This document shows, in pieces, positions 1 to 7,170 of a stretch of 16,404 nt of DNA. A program made the translations under genes and the position numbers. Below the pieces are notes generated by a model that was not told the origin of the DNA, made no database searches, and worked only from the letters and a program-made list of their open reading frames with translations. The stretch is from Saprospiraceae bacterium. GTDB taxonomy: Bacteria > Bacteroidota > Bacteroidia > Chitinophagales > Saprospiraceae. The stretch lies in NCBI GenBank assembly GCA_004297645.1, contig SCUG01000073.1, positions 1 through 16,404 on the forward strand. The letters are read 5' to 3'. The first letter of the stretch is position 1, and each line of letters opens with the position of its first letter.

Positions 1-27
1 TTCGTAACCGACTAAACCCACACAATC

Positions 28-1008
28 GTGAGACCGACAGCATTAATCGTCGTTATGCTGGCAATTTATTGTCAAGCATACGCACAAGTTACGTTCGTTC
101 GTCCGAATGGATCCGGAGACGGCAGTTCGTGGTCAATGGCCATGGGCAGTCTTACACAGGCGTTGCAGATGGCTGCACCTGGAACCCAGATTTGGGTGGC
201 ATCGGGGAAGTATGTGGCTACTAATGGTTCAGACCGGAATTCCTCTTTCGAGATTTCCTCAGGGGTGCAAGTTTTTGGTGGATTTGAAGGGACGGAAACA
301 TCCATTGAACAGCGGAATTTGGAATCGAACATAACAGTATTAAGTGGTGAAATTGGAAAGCCAGGTGAGGCTGATAATACTTATAATGTTGTGGTGTTTT
401 CAGCAGATGATAAAGGTACCATAATTGATGGATTCACGATTTCGGATGGTAATGCCAGTGGTGAGGTTGCCGAAGGCAATAGGTTGCGCAGTGGAGGTGG
501 TATGTACATTCAAGGAAGTGCTACCGGCTCAAATCCAACTATTAAGAATTGCACATTCACAAAAAACCTTGGCCGCGACGGAGCAGCTGTTTACATCAAT
601 GGCCGGGGAGAAAACAGTTGCAGCCCTGTTTTTGCTGATTGCTATTTTATTGGAAATGAGGCTGGCCTGGACGGCGGTGCCATTTACAACGATGGCCGTA
701 TGAACGGGAAAAGCAATCCTACTTTCATCAATTGTACTTTTGAAAGAAATGTCGGCACTTATGGTGGTGCCATTTGTAATGCCACCGAAACAGGCGTGTG
801 CAACTTAACCCTTGATAAATGTACTTTTGTTGAAAACATAGCCCTTCTCAGGGGCGGGGCAGTATTCAGCCTTAATGGTGACCAAAAATGTTATCTGGAA
901 ATGTCAGATTGTGTTTTTAACGGTAATTATCCTGACGACCAGAATATGGTTTTCACCAGCACCACTGCCCGTTCGAAGGCATACCAAGTTGAGAGAACAG
1001 ATCCTTGA
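28..1008 (+). CDS. Secreted right-handed beta-helix protein (polymorphic outer-membrane-like repeats)
   Basis: The 326-residue product begins with a short signal peptide (hydrophobic residues 5-18, likely cleavage after AYA at residue 19). Residues 20-100 follow the common Bacteroidota pattern of a 'GSGDGSSW' motif, an 'IWVASGKY' strand and 'VQVFGGFEGTET', which opens many surface beta-helix proteins. Five coils of about 30 residues then share the pattern NPTxxNCTFxxN, at residues 169-180, 199-210, 230-241, 259-270 and 289-300, with GGA(I/V) turns between them. I chose the GTG at 28 because a stop lies in frame at 13-15 and the ATG at residue 10 would cut the signal peptide in half. No T9SS sorting tail follows the last coil and no catalytic motif is visible, so the role is unknown. 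It may be a complete short protein or a 3'-truncated relative of longer surface proteins. Confidence 0.8.
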   Translation: MRPTALIVVMLAIYCQAYAQVTFVRPNGSGDGSSWSMAMGSLTQALQMAAPGTQIWVASGKYVATNGSDRNSSFEISSGVQVFGGFEGTETSIEQRNLESNITVLSGEIGKPGEADNTYNVVVFSADDKGTIIDGFTISDGNASGEVAEGNRLRSGGGMYIQGSATGSNPTIKNCTFTKNLGRDGAAVYINGRGENSCSPVFADCYFIGNEAGLDGGAIYNDGRMNGKSNPTFINCTFERNVGTYGGAICNATETGVCNLTLDKCTFVENIALLRGGAVFSLNGDQKCYLEMSDCVFNGNYPDDQNMVFTSTTARSKAYQVERTDP

Positions 1009-1114
1009 TTATTTTAGATTGCATTTGATTAATACACTTTTCATTAAAGCAAGCTGACCAGAACCATTCAGCGACTCATTAGCAATGTTGATTTAAAATC
1101 TTCCAAAATGCGGG

Positions 1115-1155
1115 AGAGGCTGCCAGTAAAATTAACGGCAGCCTCTTTTCTTTTT
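1115..1155 (+). terminator. Rho-independent terminator after the beta-helix gene
   Basis: A perfect 10-bp stem, AGAGGCTGCC (1115-1124) with GGCAGCCTCT (1137-1146), encloses a 12-nt A/T-rich loop. It runs straight into a T-rich tract (1146-1155, broken by one C). It lies about 105 bp after the beta-helix stop and 70 bp before recQ, so it probably ends the first transcript and insulates recQ. Confidence 0.8.
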
Positions 1156-1183
1156 CTGCTCTTTCTTTCCATTCTTATCTTTG
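1153..1183 (+). promoter_or_regulatory. Possible Bacteroidota-type promoter of recQ
   Basis: TATCTTTG at 1176-1183 fits the Bacteroidota -7 consensus TAnnTTTG. A weak -33 match (TTTC for TTTG, 1153-1156) lies 19 bp upstream. The box is about 42 bp before the recQ ATG and just after the preceding terminator, which is where a promoter is expected. The T-rich context makes chance matches easy. Confidence 0.4.
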
Positions 1184-1224
1184 GTTTTCACAGTTAAGTC
1201 CTGGCAAATTTTTCACCACGAAAT

Positions 1225-3126
1225 ATGGTCGAAGAACCTGTAAATATATTGCGCAAATATTGGCAGTTTGATTCCTTCCGGCCAATGCAGTCTGAAATCA
1301 TCAGTTCCGTACTGGGCGGAAAAGACACATTGGCTCTATTGCCAACGGGTGGAGGAAAATCTATCTGTTTTCAGGTGCCTGCCATGTGCCAAGAAGGGCT
1401 TTGCCTCGTGGTGTCCCCTCTGATTGCACTGATGAAAGACCAGGTTGAGAACTTGCGTAAACTCAAGATTTCAGCTGAAGCTTTGCACTCTGGCATGAAA
1501 TACCAGGAAATTGACCGCATTTTAGATAATTGTGTTTACGGAAATGTGAAGCTCCTTTACCTATCACCAGAACGACTGAAAACGGAAATCGTACGGGTGC
1601 GAGTACGGCAGATGAAAGTCAATTTGGTGGCAGTCGATGAAGCTCATTGCATTTCCCAATGGGGGTACGACTTCCGGCCATCTTATCTAGAGATAGCAAA
1701 CATCCGTGAACTGTTGCCCGGAACTCCCGTTTTGGCGTTAACCGCCACTGCTACGAAAAGGGTAGCTGGTGACATTCAGGAGAAACTGCTTTTCCCTACG
1801 AGCAATATTTTTCAGGAAAGTTTCAAAAGGCCGAATTTGGCCTTTGTCGTTTTTCACGAAGAAAATAAAATGGGAAAAATGCTGGACATTATCCAAAAGG
1901 TTGCTGGTTCTGCAATTGTTTACGCCAGTAACCGAAAGATGACCAAAGACGTAGCCCGGTTTCTCATTCAGCACAAGATTTCTGCCGATTATTACCACGC
2001 CGGTCTCACTTCGGAACAGCGGTCAACCAAACAAGATAGCTGGCTCTCCGGTAAAACCCGCGTAATCGCATGTACCAATGCATTCGGTATGGGTATTGAC
2101 AAACCCAATGTGCGTACGGTGGTTCACATGCAATTGCCGGAAAGTCTCGAAGCCTACTTTCAGGAGGCCGGAAGAGCTGGCCGTGATGGCAAGAAATCTT
2201 TTGCCGTGCTGCTGTATGGTGCCAGTGATGAAAAGACTCTGCAACGTCATTTCGAACTCGCATTTCCAGAATTGCAAGAGATTCGGCAAGTTTATCGTGC
2301 ATTGGGCAGTTATTTCCAATTAGCAACGGGCGCTGGTGAGGGGCAGAGCTTCGATTTTGACATGCCGGAATTTTGCCGGAATTTTAAATTGGACCCACTC
2401 AAAACTTATTCCTGCCTCAAAGTGCTTGAACAAGATGGCTGGATTTTCAGCACCGGCAACCTGAATCAGCCCTCCTCTTTTACAGTGCTCATCAGCCGGG
2501 AAAAACTCTACGACTACCAGTTGAAGAACCCGCAACTCGATTTAATCATAAAAACGTTACTCCGGGTTTCGGAGGGTGCATTTCACCATTACACCTCCAT
2601 TAACGAAAACAGCATTGCCCGGTTTTTAAACATCCCTGTGAACCGGATTCTTGCCGTCTTGAATTTGCTGAAAAAAGAAAACATCATAGATTACCAACCG
2701 GCACGCGACAAGCCCCAAATTTTTTTCACGAAAGAAAGAGTGGATGCGGGCAACCTCGATTTAGACACCAAATTGTACGAATTTCGGAAAGAGCGGCATC
2801 GGGAGCGCATGCAGCAGGCAGTGGCTTACGCCAAAACTACCACTTGCCGCAGCATGCAGTTGCTGGCGTATTTTGGTGAAAAATCAACTCCTTGCGGCAT
2901 TTGTGATGTATGTCTCAGTAGAGGAGAACCCGGGTTAAAAACCGAAGACTACGAGCGATACCGTACCAAAATCATGGAATTGCTCAAAAGGGAACCCCTG
3001 ACTGAAAAGCAACTGCTGGAATCTTTCGGCTCCAACCGCCGCAGCACCATTCTCAAGGTGCTGGCATACATGCTCGACGAGAGACAAGTGGTTAAGAAAG
3101 ATGACAAACTTCATATCGAATACTGA
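1225..3126 (+). CDS. recQ: RecQ family ATP-dependent DNA helicase
   Basis: This is a 3'-5' superfamily 2 helicase that unwinds DNA in recombination and replication repair. The 633-residue product shows the full motif set: motif 0 around F18-R19-P20-Q22, Walker A LLPTGGGKS (38-46), motif Ia SPLIALMKDQ (64-73), DEAH box at 138-141 followed by the aromatic-rich ISQWGYDFRPSY loop (143-154), TATAT (173-177), motif V TNAFGMGIDK (284-293) and motif VI QEAGRAGRDG (313-322). The RQC zinc ligands are C541, C557, C560 and C563. The C-terminus (about 570-633) looks like a small winged-helix-type segment with 'LTEKQLLESFG'. No HRDC domain is recognisable, which matches the shorter RecQ paralogues of this phylum better than the longer E. 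coli-style enzyme. The ATG at 1225 lacks a clear ribosome binding site, as is usual in this phylum. The gene ends 9 bp before the glycosyltransferase gene. Confidence 0.97.
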   Translation: MVEEPVNILRKYWQFDSFRPMQSEIISSVLGGKDTLALLPTGGGKSICFQVPAMCQEGLCLVVSPLIALMKDQVENLRKLKISAEALHSGMKYQEIDRILDNCVYGNVKLLYLSPERLKTEIVRVRVRQMKVNLVAVDEAHCISQWGYDFRPSYLEIANIRELLPGTPVLALTATATKRVAGDIQEKLLFPTSNIFQESFKRPNLAFVVFHEENKMGKMLDIIQKVAGSAIVYASNRKMTKDVARFLIQHKISADYYHAGLTSEQRSTKQDSWLSGKTRVIACTNAFGMGIDKPNVRTVVHMQLPESLEAYFQEAGRAGRDGKKSFAVLLYGASDEKTLQRHFELAFPELQEIRQVYRALGSYFQLATGAGEGQSFDFDMPEFCRNFKLDPLKTYSCLKVLEQDGWIFSTGNLNQPSSFTVLISREKLYDYQLKNPQLDLIIKTLLRVSEGAFHHYTSINENSIARFLNIPVNRILAVLNLLKKENIIDYQPARDKPQIFFTKERVDAGNLDLDTKLYEFRKERHRERMQQAVAYAKTTTCRSMQLLAYFGEKSTPCGICDVCLSRGEPGLKTEDYERYRTKIMELLKREPLTEKQLLESFGSNRRSTILKVLAYMLDERQVVKKDDKLHIEY

Positions 3127-3135
3127 TAATCGAAC

Positions 3136-4251
3136 ATGGCCAAAATTATTTGCACCGTAACCAACGACCTCAATTTTGACCAGCGCATGATTCGGATTTG
3201 CACATCGTTAACGGAGGCGGGTCATGAGGTGATTTTAGTGGGCAGGGAAAGGCCATGCTCTCCACCGCTTCTACATCAGCCTTTTGTGCAGCGGCGGTTT
3301 CGTTGCTTTTTCAATACTGGTAAGCTCTTCTATTTAGAGTTCAACTTGCGCCTCTTGTTCTATCTCCTTTTTTCCAGTTTCGATGTGGTCAATTCCGTAG
3401 ATTTGGACACACTGCTACCGGGATTTTCAGCTGCAAGGCTGAAAAGAAAAATCTGCGTGTACGACGCCCACGAGTATTTCACTGAGGTGCCCGAGGTCGT
3501 CCGGCGGCCGGCCGTGCAGCATGTATGGGAATGGCTGGCCCGTCAGTTAATACCGCGTGTGCCCTGTGCCTATACCGTTTGCGAAAGCCTCGCCCAGGTA
3601 TTTTACGAAAAGTACGGCACCTCATTCGAGGTGATACGCAATGTACCTGCCGCAAAAAGGCTTCAGCCAGCAGCATCAGGAACAGGCGGCGGCCCGTTTG
3701 TCCTGCTTTATCAGGGTGCAATAAACGAGGGCCGTGGTTTGGAAGAGTCCATTCAGGCGATGGCCCAATTAGAAGGCTGTGAGCTATGGCTCGCCGGCGA
3801 AGGTGACCTTTCGGAACGGCTCCGCCACCTGACAGCGGAAATGAACGTGGGGCAGAACGTGAAATTCTTAGGCCACTTGACACCCGCTGCATTGGCGGCC
3901 CTTACACCGCAGGCCCATCTCGGTCTTAACCTGTTGAAAAATCAAGGCTTGAACTACTATTATTCCTTAGCCAATAAATCGTTTGATTACCTCCAAGCCG
4001 GGCTGCCCTCGCTCAACATGGCGTTTCCTGAATATCACCAACTGAATGAGCAGTACGGCGTATTTTACCTTTTGGATGAACTTCAGGTGCCTGCCATCGT
4101 GCGTGCAGTAAATGAATTGAAAAGCGATGGGAAATTGTACAAAAGGTTAAAGGTGCATTGCGAGGAAGCTGCAAAAATTTTGAATTGGGAAAATGAAAAG
4201 CCAAAACTGCTGGCTTTTTACGAGTGGGTACTTTCGTCTAATTGGCGTTAA
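3136..4251 (+). CDS. GT4-like (GT-B fold) glycosyltransferase
   Basis: The 371-residue protein probably transfers a sugar from a nucleotide-sugar donor to a cell-surface glycan; donor and acceptor cannot be read. The N-terminal half has the Rossmann-type start 'KIICTVTNDLNFDQRM' with 'LTEAGHEVILVGR' (25-37), then 'YDAHEYF' (109-115), typical of GT4 N-domains. The C-terminal half has 'IRNVP' (167-171), 'YQGAINEGRGLE' (192-203), 'AGEGD' (220-224) and 'LANKSFDYLQAGLP' (278-291) followed by 'FPEY' (297-300), the donor-binding region. In that region D284 stands where the EX7E motif often has glutamate. There is no signal peptide, which suits a cytoplasmic or membrane-associated enzyme. It starts 9 bp after recQ and is probably co-transcribed with it. 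Its 3' end overlaps the convergent lipoprotein gene by 14 bp. Confidence 0.88.
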   Translation: MAKIICTVTNDLNFDQRMIRICTSLTEAGHEVILVGRERPCSPPLLHQPFVQRRFRCFFNTGKLFYLEFNLRLLFYLLFSSFDVVNSVDLDTLLPGFSAARLKRKICVYDAHEYFTEVPEVVRRPAVQHVWEWLARQLIPRVPCAYTVCESLAQVFYEKYGTSFEVIRNVPAAKRLQPAASGTGGGPFVLLYQGAINEGRGLEESIQAMAQLEGCELWLAGEGDLSERLRHLTAEMNVGQNVKFLGHLTPAALAALTPQAHLGLNLLKNQGLNYYYSLANKSFDYLQAGLPSLNMAFPEYHQLNEQYGVFYLLDELQVPAIVRAVNELKSDGKLYKRLKVHCEEAAKILNWENEKPKLLAFYEWVLSSNWR

Positions 4252-4642
4252 ATTCAGCCCCTTGTTCCACTTTGTGCAACACCATTTTAAAAGGGTAATT
4301 TTTCATAGCCATCTCCAGTGTCAGGAGTGTGTCGCTGAATGCTGCCACGGTAAAAACGACTTCATCAGGTTTACTTTTTTGGATGATTTTGGAGCCTGAA
4401 ACGACAAATGGGTACTCTCCATTGCTGCCATCGAGTACCAGGTTTGTTTTCATGGATCCGTCTTGGAAGAATTCATAAAAAGTGCCAGTCAGCGTTTCAG
4501 TGGGCCTGTGATTGCGCCAGGCTTTCGTAAGCTCCCATCTTCCGGTGAGTTTTTTAGTGTCGAATGCCGGGGCTTCTCCTCCTTGGCAAGAAAAAACTAC
4601 GGAAGCAAGGAGTAAAAAAGTTAGGATTTTGAAGGTGGTCAT
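4238..4642 (-). CDS. Small lipoprotein, lipocalin-like
   Basis: The 134-residue product has a lipoprotein signal peptide: K5, a hydrophobic run from 6 to 17, and a likely lipidated cysteine C19 in the sequence VFSC. The mature part opens with 'LTGRWELTKAW', which resembles the first strand and GxW motif of small lipocalin-like domains found in Bacteroidota lipoproteins. 'GTFYEFFQDGSMKTNL' and later alternating strands fit a compact beta-barrel. That family call is by pattern only. It is monocistronic, convergent with the glycosyltransferase gene and overlapping it by 14 bp at the 3' ends. Ligand and function are unknown. The ATG at 4642 gives a well-formed signal peptide, so the start is reasonably safe. 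Confidence 0.8.
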   Translation of the reverse strand: MTTFKILTFLLLASVVFSCQGGEAPAFDTKKLTGRWELTKAWRNHRPTETLTGTFYEFFQDGSMKTNLVLDGSNGEYPFVVSGSKIIQKSKPDEVVFTVAAFSDTLLTLEMAMKNYPFKMVLHKVEQGAEFNAN

Positions 4643-4949
4643 AATCTTATTGATAAAAGCTTTTGCTAAGCTGCCTGGCCGGAGGATGTGGGGGAGGCTA
4701 CTGTCTTTTGCTATGCAAACTTACAAAGTTTTAGGACTTGATAAGTTTTAGTACGTAAAAGCTATCAATGGAAAATGTATTCAATTGACCCAACCCTCCG
4801 GCGGCCGGCCCATGTCTTCTGGCTGAAAATGATTCTTGACCATCGGGATAAAATCTTTTGGCTCTTTTGGCCAGTTTTCCAAAGCTCCAGGATTTTTCCA
4901 ATCAGGGGCTTTGAACGGGTCAAAGCCGTTAACCTTAAACTTTAATACA
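4643..4949. other. Divergent intergenic spacer without a gene
   Basis: This 307-bp spacer separates the 5' ends of the minus-strand lipoprotein gene and the plus-strand LVIVD lipoprotein gene. I see no convincing reading frame in it. It contains one -7-like box for the left gene and a GC-rich patch around 4796-4810 (ggcggccggcc). A short tandem duplication of cttttgg occurs around 4854-4870. I could not find a clear promoter for the right-hand gene. Confidence 0.6.
4716..4723 (-). promoter_or_regulatory. Possible -7 promoter box of the small lipoprotein gene
   Basis: Read on the minus strand this is TAAGTTTG, matching the Bacteroidota -7 consensus TAnnTTTG, 73 bp upstream of the lipoprotein ATG. 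No good -33 TTTG is found at the expected distance, so this is a weak call. Confidence 0.3.
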
Positions 4950-6239
4950 ATGAAACTTAATTATTTTCTCGCCATGTTGCTATTCGCCGGCATGGCTCTC
5001 AGTCTGCAAAGTTGCCTGAAAGACAAATGCCAACGGGAGGTCAGTTACATCAGAATAGACCCCGTTTTCAAAACGCTCAATGAAATTCACAATGGCACCG
5101 CCGTCGTTGAAGGGCCGCGGGTACTCAAGGCGCCAGGGCAGATTTATTTTTACAACAACTTCATTTTTATCAATGAAAAGCGGGAAGGCATCCACGTGAT
5201 TGACAACGCCGACCCTGCCAACCCACAAAACATTTCGTTCATCAACATCCCTGGCAACGAAGACCTGGCCATCCGCAACGGGGTGCTCTACGCCAACACC
5301 TACATTGACCTTCTCGCCATTGACTTAATGAATTACCAGGTCGTGGGGCGGGTGGAGAGCGTGTTCCCACCGCTGTGGGAAGATATCCAAAACAATCAGG
5401 TAGCCGTGTATTACCAGGAAACTCCCGTGACCGAGGAAATGGACTGCGAAACGTTCAGCACTTTGTACAAAAGTGGTGATATCCTCTACTGGGGTGGCCC
5501 GATGATGTTGGAGGATTTGGCCATAGCGGTGGATCATTCTTCGAGTTCGGCGGGTGGTATTGCCGGTTCTGGCATCGGTGGCTCTATGGCCCGGTTCACC
5601 GTAGCGAGTGACTACCTCTACGTCATTGACAAATCGAGTTTAAAGGTCTTTGACCTCAGCCAGCCGAATCAACCTTCTCAGGCCAGCACAGTGGACATCG
5701 GCTGGGGCATAGAAACGATTTTCCCTTTTGAGGACAAGCTGTTCATTGGCTCCAACAGTGGCATGTTCGTATTCGACAACAGCAACCCCACGCAGCCCAC
5801 CATGCTCTCGACATTTGCACACGCCCGTGCTTGCGATCCGGTGTATGTAAATGACAATTATGCCTACGTAACCTTGCGCAGCGGCTCTGCCTGCGAGGGC
5901 TTCAACAACCAACTCGACCTCATAGACATCACCAATATCACCGCACCGGTTTTGGTGAAATCCTTTCCGATGGACAACCCCCACGGCCTGAGCATCAAAG
6001 ACAATGACCTATTGCTTTGCGAAGGTGATTTTGGTCTGAAATCATTTGATGTGTCGGACCCGCTCACCCTTGGCGACCATTTGCTCGACCATGTAAAAGG
6101 CCTGCACGCCTTCGACGTTATTGCCCTGCCGGGGCAACAGAACGTGGCCCTCGTCATTGGAGAAGATGGGTTCTATCAGTACAATTTTGACGACCCCTCC
6201 GACCTCAAACTGCTGAGCAAGATTTTGGTGAGCAAATAG
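4950..6239 (+). CDS. LVIVD-repeat beta-propeller lipoprotein
   Basis: The 429-residue product starts with a lipoprotein signal peptide: K2, a hydrophobic core from 6 to 19, and lipobox LQSC with C22 as the likely lipidated residue. The mature protein consists of LVIVD-type blades, each with a strand such as 'IHVIDNADPANPQNISF' (81-97), 'LKVFDLSQPNQPSQAS' (231-246), 'MFVFDNSNPTQPTMLS' (272-287), 'LDLIDITNITAPVLVK' (322-337) and 'LKSFDVSDPLTLGDH' (363-377). Family members are envelope proteins of unknown function, probably binding platforms. A Ser/Gly-rich loop lies at 196-212. I chose ATG 4950 because the frame open further upstream has only a TTG at 4836 and would put 38 non-hydrophobic residues before the signal peptide. 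A strong terminator follows 20 bp after the stop. Confidence 0.88.
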   Translation: MKLNYFLAMLLFAGMALSLQSCLKDKCQREVSYIRIDPVFKTLNEIHNGTAVVEGPRVLKAPGQIYFYNNFIFINEKREGIHVIDNADPANPQNISFINIPGNEDLAIRNGVLYANTYIDLLAIDLMNYQVVGRVESVFPPLWEDIQNNQVAVYYQETPVTEEMDCETFSTLYKSGDILYWGGPMMLEDLAIAVDHSSSSAGGIAGSGIGGSMARFTVASDYLYVIDKSSLKVFDLSQPNQPSQASTVDIGWGIETIFPFEDKLFIGSNSGMFVFDNSNPTQPTMLSTFAHARACDPVYVNDNYAYVTLRSGSACEGFNNQLDLIDITNITAPVLVKSFPMDNPHGLSIKDNDLLLCEGDFGLKSFDVSDPLTLGDHLLDHVKGLHAFDVIALPGQQNVALVIGEDGFYQYNFDDPSDLKLLSKILVSK

Positions 6240-6259
6240 TTCGTGAAATCGAAAGACAA

Positions 6260-6316
6260 CAGGCAGCCGCCAAATTCCCAGTCGTACGATTGGACTTTGG
6301 CGGCTTCCTGTTTTTT
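6260..6316 (+). terminator. Strong rho-independent terminator after the LVIVD gene
   Basis: The arms CAGGCAGCCGCCAAA (6260-6274) and TTTGGCGGCTTCCTG (6296-6310) pair at 14 of 15 positions. The 21-nt loop carries a second near-palindrome, ccagtcg/cgattgg. Six Ts follow (6311-6316). It lies 20 bp after the LVIVD stop and 35 bp before the ATG of the next gene, so it separates the two transcripts and argues against any coding start at 6243. Confidence 0.88.
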
Positions 6317-6350
6317 CAAAACTCAACACTTCCACCTCCAACTTCCCGGC

Positions 6351-7163
6351 ATGAAATATTTTCTGATTCCCGCACTTTTACTGTTGGCCATTTCGGGCTT
6401 CGCCCAAAATGAACCCCGGACGCTTCTTTATCTTACCGATGGCAGTTTTCTGAAAGCCACCATCGAAGACACTCTGCCCGGTCAGATTTTGCAAGTACGC
6501 CTCACGGATGGCTCCCGAATCGAACTTGCTGCGAGCCTTTTGTGGCAGGTGCGGGAGATAACTCAATCCGACCTACTGCTGCCCGATGGGCGGAAGATTT
6601 TGGACAGAGGGTTCTGGTCTGCGGTGGGGTTCCACACGCTGTCGGCCCGGCGCAGTTCCCGATGGAGCAACAGCCTGAGGTGGGGGCTGGGAGCGCAATA
6701 TGCGGCGGGGTATCAGTTCAGCCCCAGGCTGGCAATTGGGGCAGGTTTAGGCATTGATGCGCATGAGTATTTCTTCTTGCCCGTTTTCGTGGAAGCCAGG
6801 GGTAATTTTGCGAACATGCGCTCCATCAGGCAAAAGAAAAATGAGAGACGATGGTTTGGCAACCTGCAAGGCCCGCGGCACCGGCGGCCACTGAGTTACA
6901 GCTTGCAATTGGGCTACAACCTTCCTGCCACCACACTTTTTGGAACAAATGAAAATGGGGAGACCATAAAAGGGCGGTGGCTGGTTTACCCCGCGGTAGG
7001 AATCCTTTTGCCTTCCCGCAAAGGCCCTGCTTTCCGGCTGGATGCCGGGTACAAGATTCAATCTTACCAACGGGAGTATCACTCTCCATGGGATGGAAAT
7101 TACCACTTCACCGACAAGATAGTGCTGAAAAGTACGGCCATTAGGGCCACGTGGATTTTTTAA
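6351..7163 (+). CDS. Predicted outer-membrane beta-barrel protein with small N-terminal beta domain
   Basis: The 270-residue product has a clear signal peptide (K2, hydrophobic residues 4-15, cleavage likely after GFA at 18). Residues 24-68 form a compact strand-rich unit with two 'LTDGS' turns (28-32, 51-55), reminiscent of a small periplasmic beta domain. From about 88 on there are alternating amphipathic strands with aromatic ends ('WGLGAQYAAGYQFSPRLAIG', 'LSYSLQLGYNLP', 'FRLDAGYKIQSYQREY'). The protein ends in 'AIRATWIF', with the terminal phenylalanine typical of outer-membrane barrels. No specific family is recognised and the role is unknown. I chose the ATG at 6351 because it directly precedes the signal peptide and lies downstream of the terminator hairpin; the GTG at 6243 would translate through that hairpin. 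The stop lies 7 bp from the 3' end of the convergent amidase gene. Confidence 0.75.
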   Translation: MKYFLIPALLLLAISGFAQNEPRTLLYLTDGSFLKATIEDTLPGQILQVRLTDGSRIELAASLLWQVREITQSDLLLPDGRKILDRGFWSAVGFHTLSARRSSRWSNSLRWGLGAQYAAGYQFSPRLAIGAGLGIDAHEYFFLPVFVEARGNFANMRSIRQKKNERRWFGNLQGPRHRRPLSYSLQLGYNLPATTLFGTNENGETIKGRWLVYPAVGILLPSRKGPAFRLDAGYKIQSYQREYHSPWDGNYHFTDKIVLKSTAIRATWIF

Positions 7164-7170
7164 GGAAAGG

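Noticed and set aside
1009..1110. A possible continuation of the beta-helix protein in another frame after 1008.
   Set aside because: The alternative frame ending at 1057 shows neither beta-helix coils nor a T9SS tail, so there is no direct sign of a frameshift.
3479..3892. Minus-strand open frame of 137 codons opposite the glycosyltransferase gene.
   Set aside because: The product is rich in Arg and Pro with no family pattern, and the opposite strand carries clear glycosyltransferase motifs.
4679..4801. Inverted pair CCGGAGG (4679-4685) and CCTCCGG (4795-4801) in the divergent spacer.
   Set aside because: Seven bases 109 bp apart in a GC-rich setting are expected by chance and lack any supporting structure.
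4836..4949. Upstream extension of the LVIVD lipoprotein reading frame to a TTG at 4836.
   Set aside because: It adds 38 residues with no hydrophobic character before a well-formed lipoprotein signal peptide that begins at the ATG at 4950.
6243..6350. Upstream extension of the beta-barrel reading frame to a GTG at 6243.
   Set aside because: It would translate through the terminator hairpin at 6260-6316 and bury the signal peptide that starts at the ATG at 6351.
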